This document shows positions 23,505 to 34,500 of a stretch of 64,000 nucleotides of DNA, piece after piece. The stretch spans positions 1-64,000 of the forward strand of contig DF237298.1 of the NCBI GenBank assembly GCA_000708835.1, written 5' to 3'. The notes under the pieces are model-generated. The model had not been told where the DNA came from. It did not search any database and worked only from the letters and a program-made list of their open reading frames with translations. Within the stretch, counting starts at the first letter, position 1. Each line of letters begins with the position of its first letter. Position numbers and translations under genes: made by a program. The DNA is from Klebsormidium nitens (lineage: Eukaryota; Streptophyta; Klebsormidiophyceae; Klebsormidiales; Klebsormidiaceae).

Positions 23505-26500
23505 ATGGCCAAGCGGAGCGTTCTCCTTGCAATCGATAAATCGAAGGTAAGACCCCGGCCGGTAGGACTTGCAAACAGGCCGCCAAGGGTTTCAGCTGGC
23601 CGACTTGCTTCTTTCTAGCTGCAGGGGATCCTGGCTCTTAGAGTTTTTCAAGTTGCAACTTTTTCCAGCTCCCATTTCAGCTGCATGAAAACATTGACAC
23701 AATGTTTCAGGTCAAGCATTTATTGTCAAATGTGCTATGGATTGCTGCAACATGCATTGGTAGCTTGCACTGCCGCGAAATGAGAACCCTCTCTCTTCAG
23801 AAGGATTCCGACTAGAGCTTCTCAGTCTCACACTCCTTTTACTTGATGCGTCATATATGTCGGTGTAACTTGGCATTAACAGGAGGTCTGTAGCCCCCAT
23901 CTCTGCAGAGCGCCTAGTAAGGTTCACTCTCTGAAACGTCAGAGGTTGCGCCTATTCACCATGCCTGTGCTTGTCTCCACCAATTCCCCGGTGTTTCGAT
24001 GGCAAATCAGATGTTTCGATATGATCTCTTACACATCAATGAGGATCAGGATCTAAATCTGTGGAGACCTACAACAGAGAGAGTCAGCATGTAATGTTTG
24101 GTTAGCAACTTATGCAATACACCGCAGACTGGCACATGGAGAGTATGGAGATCCCTCATGTTACTTCCACAGAAAGGTCGTTTGCTGGCTGAAGCTCTGC
24201 AATTCTCAGTGCTTTCGTAAAAGAGCTGGTGCAAAGTTCAACTGCTTTCCACTCCTGCCAATTCCTTTGGAAAAACAACAGGCGTCAGCAAATCTTGTTC
24301 CCCCATGTAAGGAAGCGCGGTAGTCTGCCTGAGGCCCAGATGTTTTGCAACCCCCACTATTCAACCAGATACTGAACGTCTTTGTTCGGACTCAGGAAGC
24401 GGCATATGCCGTTGACTGGGCGCTGGAGAATCTTATCCGGCCAGATGATCAGGTCACGCTGCTGTATGTAGCAAAGTCTGGGGGTAAGCCTCGAAACTTG
24501 ATAGGAATACATGAGAACGCCAGGAAGGATCAGTGCGCCTAGTGAGCTCTCCTGTTGCATCCTGTATATATTTACTCGCTAAGTTGGCCCTCATTGCTCT
24601 GATCGAGAACCGCTCTTTTAAAGCAGTCCTTATTTTGGGTGCTTGCACGAGCAGTCCTGCTTGGGTAGAGGAGAAAGTCGACAGCTGCTAGGTAAAAAAG
24701 CGTTTAAAGACTTGTTGGGTCTTCCTTTGCTTCTTCCCGCAAACATTCTACACAAGAACCCCTCACTAGCCAGCTTGTATTGGCTCTCGCAATTTTGTTT
24801 TCATTGGTTCCTTTACAGGGTGCATTGATCAGGAGTAGAGACTCTGTACATTGTTGTGCTTCTTCTCATAATGGTCTGGATTAGGGGCTTAGTCAGCTCT
24901 GTTCAGAGCTATGATTTCACTCACAATGTGGCGCTGAGAGAAAGAGGTCCTATTATCAAGAATGTGCCATTCACGGTCCCTATACCATCAGGTATCTGCC
25001 CAATGGATGAGCGCCTTCGTGCTGTTTTGCATGTCGTCGTTTTCTTCTCTTTTGCTTCCGTTGTTGAAGTACTTGTAGATTGAGGAGCACCTCTAAGCTT
25101 CCTCGGGCTTTGGAGAGCAGACCACAGAAGCTTCTCAGATGCAGAAAGATCACTTGCCCCAGTTCACAGTATCTCCTAATAAGGCGCATCATCTTTCGGA
25201 TGCAAACATGACACATTTGCCAACCTCTGCTCTTCCTCAGGGCTGCTTCGATCCAGCTCCAGTAAGAAGGCTGCCGAGGGTGCCGCAGAGGGCAAATCTG
25301 GTCTAGACTTCCTGGACGAAGCCGAGAACAAATTGCGCCAGAATGAGGTAAGCATAAGCGTTTGCAGCCTTCCATAGATGTCGTGAGCAAATACACCGAA
25401 CTTTCTGTTGTTCCAAAAGTCGCTGCGGTTGGTGTCGGTTTGCTTCGAGTCCCCTCCCGTTGGGAGCCTTGACATAGGGCAAAAGCACGCGGAGCGAAAT
25501 TCGGCCGGTCTGCCAACAGAGTTTCATTTCTCGTCTGGAGTCTTTACGCTGCACTCGCTGACTACATTTTTGTCGACTGGTTGTTTTCACCGCCTGGTTT
25601 CCCTGGCCTCTAAGTGCAAATGCCTCATAATTCTGGGTGCCAGTGTCCACTTTTGCAGCGTCGTTAGGGGCAGCGTAAGAGTATGAAAGCTTGCATGTCT
25701 TGACTCTGCAAGTCTGGAAGAGGTTTGAGAACTCGGAGAGCTTGACAGTGGATGTGCTGAAGTTGAAAGAGTGAGCTAGCGGCATGGTCAGAAATGCAGT
25801 GAGAGGAACAATTGGGTAATCAGCACATAGCCAGCTTAACGCCTTGTCAGGGTCGTCCTCTTGAGCCTTCTGAAAGACAGCGACACCCTGCGAAGGCTTA
25901 CCAAGCGGAGTTGAACCGTTTCGATGCTTTTGCAGGCGATTGAGGTGCATCGGATGGTAAGGAACGGAGACGCACGTGCCGAGATCGTGGCGGCCGCGGA
26001 GGAAATGAACGCGAGCATGCTCATCATGGGCAGCAGGGGGGCCACGCTGCTCAAAAAGTAAGGCTCCGAGCTTACTCGATTTTCTGATTCTCTGATCTTC
26101 TACTTGCTGATCAAGGAAGAAATGACAGAGCTCAGGTTTGACGAAAGAATTCGAAGGAGGTCCTTTGGCGGAAGAAGGCAAGCTCAGAGAAGGGCAGACA
26201 TGAAAAACGGTTGTCGTTTAGCCCTCCACTTTTGTTCTAGAGGGCGAAAAGCTCGTCGAAAGCTGTTTGCTTAGTAAGAATGCCACCAAACGGGGTCATG
26301 ACGTCATGAAGTCGTTTCCTCGATTGCACCGTACAGTTGGCCTCCGTGCCTTCCTTTTCAAAGCTGCTGCTGCTGCTTTCGCACTTTTTATTAAATGAGG
26401 CAAAAAGGTTCGCTCAAAATCTTCCCGATACTCCTTGCTAATGAAAGATACGAGAGACTCTTCGAATCCTCCAAATGGAAAGCCCTTGTTTTTCAAATGG

Positions 26501-27258
26501 TTGAATCGCACGGCAGAAGCTGACCGACTGTAGAATTTGCCACCAGCACGTTCGTACTTGCGCCGGACATTGTCCCCGGTTACACCTTATCTCTGCCCTT
26601 CGTGCCTGTCGTTGTGAACTCTGCTGCGAGTATCTTGAAATGCTGCATCTGTTCCCTCCGTTCTGCACCGACCTTGACAATCAACGTAGCTCCACTGCTG
26701 GATTATGAGGATGATGACCCCACTCCGTTTCGCCTACTATCTCGGGCGCCCGTGTCCGTCTTTGTGCGAGTCTCAGTCTGACCCCAGGTATCGGAGACAG
26801 GGCTTTCTGGCTGTACGTAATACTACTTTTTTAGATCGAGGCCAAGTAAGCCTCCTTTTGGTAATCTAAGCAAGTGAAAAGACTGTTTGGCGTCTTTACC
26901 CTGGAGAGGCCAGAGTCGCACACCCTGCAGCGCTGATTGTGACATCAAGAGGGCATTGATTTCAAGGGACTCTTTTCCCTTCAAGTCTTGAGACGGAAAT
27001 ACAAATCACAGCTAACCGTCAAATCTTGCCTCGGACGACCAGCTTTATTTTTGCGGGCCACTGCATTGGTCGCCGGAGGGGGAATTGGTCCTTGATACCT
27101 GTGGTCAACGGGTTGAAAGGAAGAGCTGACTCATAGCCGTTTTTCCGAATTGCAGGGCGCATCTCATTGGGAGCGTCAGCGACTACTGCACCGTGAATGC
27201 TCCCTGCCCCGTGACTGTAGTGAAGCCCAAAGCGTACAAGAACAAGGATGCAGCTTAG
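23505..27258 (+). CDS. universal stress protein (UspA family), complete
   Basis: Small soluble alpha/beta nucleotide-binding protein of the UspA superfamily, linked in plants to stress responses; its own ligand cannot be told from sequence. Exons: 23505-23546, 24396-24483, 25241-25347, 25936-26057, 27156-27258; phases 0,1,0,2 agree and give 153 aa, normal for a single-domain plant USP. The first strand and helix read KRSVLLAIDKSKEAAYAVDW, followed by VTLLYVAKS. The ATP-loop region is MGSRGATLLKKAHLIGSVSD, and the end is APCPVTVVKP. The spacer between the second Gly and the GS pair is 10 residues rather than the usual 9 of G-2x-G-9x-G(S/T), so nucleotide binding may be altered. The 42-nt first exon stops exactly after the first beta strand. 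A possible AATAAA lies at 27483-27488. Confidence 0.93.
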
Positions 27259-28564
27259 AGGGGGGGCGGTTGTTTCGACGCAGCAATGGACTGCCAAGGG
27301 GGTAGACTCTCAAATCGTGTCCGAGGATAGGAACGAATAATACATGGGCAATATAGGGGGCCCCGAACAAGAGGATGAGTCGTCATTCTGGAAAGAGAAG
27401 GCAACGAGCCTCACCTCAAGCGCACAGTCAACAGTACACCTAGATAAAAGAGTCGGGACTTGGCCCGCCTAACTTGAACCGTAATAAAGTGTCCTCCTGT
27501 ACAAAGTTCAGTCTAGCTGGTGACCTTGTCTCGATCAGAGAAGGTGGGACGTCTTGGGAGGAATGTTTTTGTAGTCCCCTTGTAGCGAGTTAGTAAATTA
27601 CCCTAGACGTTAGTACACAGGCGATGGTTGAGAACCCCCACGTTGGGGCCGATACTCAAAAGCAGTGTTTCATATATAGGGCAGCGATAAAAGTAATCGG
27701 TAGAGGGAAGACTTTGAGGTTGCGAGTTCAGAAGTCGCAAATTAAAGAAGCAACAAATTGAATGTAACACGTCATCTGGTTTCAGTTTGTGATGAGCTGA
27801 GATCAGCGAAAAGCATCAATCGGTGACCTTGCAACAAGGAGCGCGGCTGTGAAGAGAAGTGACTCGTCCCAACTCTTGCAATCAAGACGTCAACGAAACC
27901 CAGAAAGTTATCGGCCGATCTGAGCCGTCTGAAAGATGCTAGAATGATTTCAATGCGACGACTTTTCTGCCAGGTAAGAGTGCAGAAGAAAGCTCCCTAC
28001 CACGTAGCCGACGCAGCTAGACTAGATACCGGTACAAACTAATCGAACACCATATCTTTCCAAAGGCTCCCTCGTTCGTTCCTCCCGCTCCGGGTCTGTC
28101 AAAAGAGTTCGGATACCTCTGCCCAATTGGTCGGATTCAAATTTCAAGTGCGTCAACTTAGGATCAGGGGAAATTGAAATATCTACATGTAGCCCACAGA
28201 ACTACCGTACCTGCTCCACATCGGTTTCCACCCTGAATTGTATCAAGAATCAGCCCTCCCGTGCTAGGCAGTGCATGGAGCTTTGCCAGACGGCCCTTGC
28301 AAACTTTTAGAAGCTGTTGATTTGAATCTGGAGACAAGCGGACGGTCTTTCCTTGCTATCGCCGGGCCACCGTCCAACTCCTCAAATGTGACAGATCGGA
28401 CGGTGTCAATCGCCTTCGTTGAGTTCCAAGGCAAAAGGCTCGGCCTTCTGATTACAACAAGAGGCCGAAATTCAAGGCCGAGTTGCACTCTTCAATTGGC
28501 TCTGATAAAGAAGTCTTAACAAAAGGAACGGCTGTGTCAGCTTTGGGCCACCGCAGCATATGAT
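27259..28564. other. intergenic downstream of the USP gene
   Basis: Presumed 3' untranslated region and spacer. Short frames on both strands (for example 28271-28519) show no domain. Nothing else recognised. Confidence 0.5.
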
Positions 28565-28737
28565 TTCAATTTAGGTAAAGTAAGCTTTAGGTAAAGTAAG
28601 CCAAGCAGCCTGGGACGGGTGGGGTTAGGGTGGGGGTTAGGGTGGGTCCGGGTGCGGAGCCGGTGATTTTGAGGGTTAGGTTTTTTGTGTTAGGCTCGGA
28701 GCTTACTATACCTAGAGCTTACTTAACCCAAATTGAA
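28565..28737. mobile_element. 173-bp inverted-repeat element (MITE-like) with telomere-like core
   Basis: The ends are inverted repeats of about 37 bp with about four mismatches: the left end starts TTCAATTTAGGTAAAGTAAG, and the right end read in reverse complement starts TTCAATTTGGGTTAAGTAAG. Each arm contains a doubled TAGGTA-AGTAAGC unit. The core (about 28609-28685) is G-rich with GGGTTAGGG-like runs. No coding capacity and no clear target-site duplication were found. It could be a non-autonomous DNA transposon, or a hairpin built from a palindromic duplication. Confidence 0.65.
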
Positions 28738-29143
28738 GAGACATCACCGCAGCGAGTATGCTGACCGCCTGTGCAACGATTTCATCAACTTATCGTTCGA
28801 GCGATTCGTCGATGCTTACATAGCCTTGGGAGGCACAGCATTCACGCACATTTCTGCTGAGCACTTTCATGGCGCGCTTGACCTAATCCTTATTCTAGAG
28901 TACAAGAGTAGCTTCGGACTCGGCGCTTAAGTGTAGATGCAGATGCGCAAGTGCTGAAAGATTATACGAAGAGCAGGCAGCCCCTTCCAGGGGCTTCTGC
29001 TTGCTTTGATACGAGAAATTTGGTGCTAGCGGTAGATGACGAAGGCGGATTTTAAGATCTCTATCTTTGGACCCTATCTTACGAACTTGAATGTGGCTGT
29101 TCTAGACTCCAGGATTTTGTGACGTCTCTGGGACCTGACAGAA
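28738..29143. other. spacer upstream of the F-box gene
   Basis: About 400 bp between the inverted-repeat element and the F-box start codon. An open frame at 28733-28930 overlaps the right arm of the element and has no recognisable domain. Confidence 0.45.
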
Positions 29144-30544
29144 ATGAAGCAGCTGTTGCTGAGCAGGGAAGGAAAGCGTGTAAGAGAAGATGGCCGAGAC
29201 CCCTTCAGAAGACCATCCCCTTTCGAATCTATGCCTCTTGATATTATCTGCAACATTCTATGTAGAGGATTTGATTTGAAGGAGCTTTTGTGCATTGAAA
29301 CTGTTTGTAAGCTGATGCGGAGAGCAAGCAACGAAGTGAGCAGTCTGAAGATTGACACAGGCTGCCTAAACTGTGGTTCGGGAAGAGGGTTTCTCATGTC
29401 CAGTCTGGAGTTTAGCTTGCAGAATCGCAAATTTTCTCAATTGAGAAGCATAGTGTTTAAAGGAACTCCAAAATACTGTCGGCAGTGCAGCTCTTGGAAT
29501 CATTTGCGAAGGGACGACGTTGAGATTCAAGGGATTCGAAACATGAGCAGAAAACTTGCAGATGCGCTCTTCCGCTACGTTTGATCCGCAGAGGCAAACC
29601 TCCTTGAGTTTCAATACAGGGATTCCTTAGGACCCGATCTGCATACTATCTTTAACGTCCTGTCCTTCTGCAAATGTCTGGAAACGCTCGAGATCAACGC
29701 GCAGTACGGAGACGCAACAATCAGCACAAGGGCTTCTACTGCGTCTATTCCAAGCCTTCAGGTGCTGAAGATCATCAGCCGGGGAACCTCTTATGATCTT
29801 CTGACCACAATCATAGCTGGCTGTCAAAATCTCCGGGAGTTGAAGCTTCTCTGCTCTTGCAACGACGGCGGTGAACGCACTCTGATTTTGAAGCTCGAGC
29901 ACTTACAAAGGCTGACACTACGACTCGATGAACAGCTGAGCTTTGATCTGGTTTCCGGCGAACAACTTCAGTTCGTCAAATGCACTAGAGAAGAGTGTGA
30001 ACTACCAGAGATGCCTCAGATAGTCATCAGGTGCCGGTGCCCTAAGCTCGTCGACTTGCATCTGGAGAACCTCATCTGGTTGGAGAGCTTGCAGATACTT
30101 GAGACAGCTCCAAATGCACGCAATCTGACCTTCGTAGAAGAGTTTTACTGGGGAACACCTGAAGAGGGGTTGCAAACACGGCTAGACGTTCTGGTCGGAA
30201 GACTTTCTTCCTCAAACAAGCATCTTGCGACGTTGCGGACAGGGCCTGGGATTCTTTTCCACCCTCTGCCGCAGAATCTATCGGAAGGGCCAAAACTGGA
30301 GAAGCTGATTGAGTGGCTCGTGGTTGATAAGATGGCCTCTTATGATTTTCCCGAACAGAGGAGGCAGTTTGAGTACATGCTAAAGAGCAGTCCTTCTTTG
30401 GAGAAGCTAACGCTGAGGGTGGACCTTTTCGGCGGAGAGGACATCATCGACGCCTCACAGTGGACCGAGCTTTTGACGATCTTTCTGGCACTTCAAAGAG
30501 ACTTTGGAAAGGTTGAGCTTGGTATGAAGCTCGAACGTCGTTAA
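29144..30544 (+). pseudogene. F-box/LRR-like gene interrupted by one in-frame TGA
   Basis: F-box proteins are substrate receptors of SCF ubiquitin ligases. A single frame of 467 codons runs from ATG 29144 to TAA 30544, broken only by TGA at 29582-29584 (codon 147). Codons 28-62 look like an F-box: PFESMPLDIICNILCRGFD, then LKELLCIETVCKLMRRAS. Beyond the stop, Leu-rich segments recur (CLETLEINAQYG, LQVLKIISRG, NLRELKLLC, LQRLTLRLDE, LEKLTLRVDLFGG), as in F-box/LRR proteins. No intron with usable GT-AG sites and matching phase spans the stop. The frame is otherwise perfectly preserved on both sides, so the lesion is recent, a sequencing error, or read through. The gene appears intronless, unlike its neighbours. 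AATAAA follows at 30590. If translation stops at TGA, a 146-aa F-box-only protein remains. Confidence 0.72.
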
Positions 30545-31502
30545 CGACCGGCAAAGCAGCTACCATGGTGAACCTTAATTGTTACCAGCAATAAACTGTT
30601 ATATTCCAGCATTGTATGTTTGGATATAATAGGAATTTCATCGCATGCAAGGTTAGTACGTACGGGCCGACTCCCGCTAGACACTATTGCGCAGTCGAGT
30701 CCGGTATGTCAGTACGTACGACGTCCGTCTTTGAAATGATCATGCCAAAGCGACCTTACGTAGAGCTGTTCAGCCGCCTCCACCGTTTCCGTAAGGTGGG
30801 CCCTTGTCGCCCATGCAATGCACGATAGACAAGCTAGCAGCTAGCTAGAGGAAACATAATGGTGCGGTATTGCAATGCATTGCGGCATGATCCGACAGAG
30901 CTCAGGCTAGGTTGCAACTTGCTAGGTCTGATTTGTCGGAAGATGGTTCGCTACCGTACAATACATTAGGAACATGTCCACGCCACATAGCTGGCATTCA
31001 AGATGCCCTCGTTCCTGCACACCGCGCCACCGTGCCTTTGATAGGCACGTGCTTGAAGAAGCAGTGTCCATGCACGCCAAAGCGGGTACAACTCAGTAAA
31101 CATCTTAGAATGGACGCGTAATGATCCATGCATTTGATGTGCTCGATCGTATGTTAGAAAGCCTTCATGTGCACACGATTGAAGCCTCAGTGCACTGCAC
31201 TACCGTCCAGGAATTACGAGTCAGTGAGTTCCGAAGGCAACGTCCACCCCACGTCACGACCACAGCATACTAAGATCTGGGACACACGTTTTGAATTCGG
31301 AGAGCAACTGCACGAGCTCGATAAACGTCCGGTCATCGGCTGTTAAGTCAACCCAGATACTTGTAAAGGATGAGGCGCGCGTATCTCATACGGGTGATGC
31401 AAAAACGACACGTCCGGGTGGATGCCCTGAAGGACCGATTGGACGTCCTCTGCACGAACCCTGCAGCTCGCTACGGAAGCGGCCGTATGCTTTATAAGCT
31501 CG
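30545..31502. other. intergenic between convergent F-box and POLA1 genes
   Basis: Contains the 3' ends of both convergent genes. Sequence is rich in short palindromes (GTACGTAC, CTAGCTAG, GCATGC) and has no supported exon. Confidence 0.5.
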
Positions 31503-34500
31503 TCATACTTTCAATGCAGAGAAGAGCTCCCCCATATTGACCCACTTGTATGCGGACCTGTCCATGATCCTGCTTATGCTACCCAACGCGCGGTCCAAAG
31601 ATAATCGCAGCAGAGCCGTCCGGTTCTCCGCCAACGCGCGCGCGGACGCGTCCGGGATCTTGAGCAGCGCCTTTTGGACGTCCAGCAGCCGATGGAAGTG
31701 CGACAGCTGCTTGTACAGGTCCGCCTCCGTGTACTGCGAGAAACGTAGGTAAGAGTAACTTTGGAAAAGGTCACTGCAGCCCCATTGGATTCTGGGAGCT
31801 CTTTTAGAATTCGTGGTGCTGCGCTTGTTCGAAGTTGAACGTGCTGCTTAGCTTGGAAAGCTTGCTGATATGACTCAATCTGGCCGGCATAATGCTGCCT
31901 TCTTGTACCGCGAAAATCGAAATTGAAGGTTAGCGAGGGGTTGAATCGAACGCTCTCCAAGCTACAACGGTTGCGGGTCGGCCGGACCCCACCGCTAATG
32001 ATTATCAGTGCTTACTCGAGACTTTGGATCGAACAACGTTCCAGAAGGTTCGCAACTCGAGACAGCTCATTTGGCGCTGTCGTGATCCACCCACCCTCAT
32101 CGCTGATCGAAGCGGCCGGCAAAAGTGCCACTCTAGAAGCAATCACTCCGTTTCTAATTTGCAGAGGAACGTATCATAGCGACCCGACAATCACGTCTCT
32201 TTCACCATATGCTACTCGTGAGGATGACGTCACTAGTACATATACCGGCCATTTCCTCACCTCCCGAGTGAGCTTCCCGTTGCACCGCGGGTAGTTCGGA
32301 CACACGCTGCCTCGCTCCGCGTCCGACAGCACTCGTCCGCACACGTTGCGCGTCCTGACGTCACACATGTCGTCATCGCAGCGTAGCCAGCCCTCGTAGT
32401 AGCGCCCGATCTGCTCCTCGGCGCGGAGCTTGACCTGGGGAGTGGAAAAGATGGAAGAGGTGAGACCGATTTAATGGCAACAATGATTCGTCGGTGGTTC
32501 AGTACCGGTTACTTATCACCCTCCGTGTTGAGAGAGACGAGGCGTAACGGTTGGCTATGGTCCGCTTTTCGCTGACAGCTCATCTTTCCGCTCTTCGTTC
32601 CTTCGTTCCTTCGTTCCAGTAAAAGCCTTCTTTTCTACGCACCCGTGATGTATCCTGGCGAACAGACGACACCGCAGCATCAGGAGAGCCGAAAGCAGCC
32701 TTTTTGAGCATCCAGGTCAGATTCTTCGTCCGCATCCGGTTCGCTTTGGGACGGAATGGACGGCGGCTAATACAATCCGAAGTATGTTAACTACACTAGA
32801 TCAAACAGCGGTTCTAACCAGAGTGCGCCAAGCACTCATTCGTTTCCAAGACAACGCTTCTACAGGACGCTTTCCATCGAACAAACTGTAGCTTCTTCTT
32901 CAATCTCAAATATTTGCCACACTAATATCTAAGCACCTCGGAAATGCTCCTGACAAGTGACCTGCAAACCTACCTGGTTCGCCAACACAGCCGGCGTCAC
33001 GCTCCGGTTCCCGCACTCTGGGCACGCCAGCACATCCAACGGCTGAGCTTTCTCCCCGCTGCCCATCGACGGACTAGATGGGCTCGCAGGGGCCCCATTC
33101 CCCTGAGGCCTCAGAACCGACGCCGGAGAACCCGGCTCGGTTTTCACCGTAAGCGGGCTCGCGGGCGCGGTCTGGGGGGGCGGGTTTAGCAGGGAGGCGA
33201 CCCCCCCGAAAGGGAAGGCGGCCTGGCAGCCGGGGCAGGTGAGGCGCAGGGGGAGGCAGTTCTTGTAGCGGTCGTCGTCGTCAAGCGTGGAACCGCTCGC
33301 GAGCAGCGCGTCCTCGCGCGCGGACGCGGGAGTGGCGACTTGCTGGTGGTACTGTAATCAAGGCAGTTTGGGTTTTAGCTCACTCAGGGGTTAGTAGCTC
33401 AGGGTTTGAGAAGAGCTCAGGCGGTTGAGGGCTTAAGAAGTTTGGGTTGGTAAACGAAGAAAGTGGAGCCGCTCGCAAGCAGCGCGCCTTTGCACGCGGA
33501 TGCGGGGGTGTCCGCCTGCTGGTGGTACTGCGGTCAAGGAAGTTTCAAACCAGCGGGCTAGCAACCAGAATTCGGGTTTGCTTTGTGGGTTATGCCGTTT
33601 CTACGGGTTTGGGGAATTGTCGGGGAGAGTGGAGCCGCTCGCGAGCAGGGCGTCGATGCGCAGGGACGCGGAGACGCCACCTGCTGGTGGTACTGGGGTC
33701 GAGAAATTCGGTTTTAACTTGATGGCAACTTAGGGTCGGATGTACCGCAGGGAACTTCACTCCTTACGGGCTTTATATGCTCCGAGCGATCATTTTCGAG
33801 CAGCGCATCATAGTCAAAACAAGTAACGGTCACCGGACCGGCCCTTTGAAAAGAGTGGGTCTTTGAACACCCCGTTTTGCGTTCACGTTTTGCGTGGCCT
33901 ATGCTTCGAATCTTGCCCACTGCCTTTTCCCTCCGATTTGCTGTCCCATCATGCATCCACCATCCTAAAACCAGGTGACCCCCGCTTGCTGCACATAGGG
34001 ATGAGCTATTTCATCCAGCGAGCCCTTTCCCTTCGCTGCTCACAGATTCTCGGATTCTGATCATGACGACAACGGCACAAATTTGAATATGGTTTTGACG
34101 AGATCGGCAGCCCACCTTGGCGGCGTCGATGCCCAGGCAGTCAGCGATGCGCGCGGCGTCGGTGCCTTCGATGGGTGCGCACAGCCGAGACACCACCGGA
34201 TGAACCTGCATTGGTTCAGAGCACCGATTACTGTCCGTAAGTTTCTGAAATGCAAAGCAATCTGCCCGAATCAACCTGAGTCTTGGCTTTCCGCCTAGCT
34301 TTTTGATATGGGATGTGGCGTCTCCGGATCCGACTTTAGTCATTTGACTCTACTGCAGCGCCTACGACGGCCAATTCCGGAAGCTCCGCAAACGTTGCAA
34401 TGCCTACTCAATTTTCTTGGGGCGGAACGACCCGAAAGCAGACGGATGGTCAGAACGGAACGGCACACCCTCCTGCTGTAAGCATCAATGCTCGGCCGCC

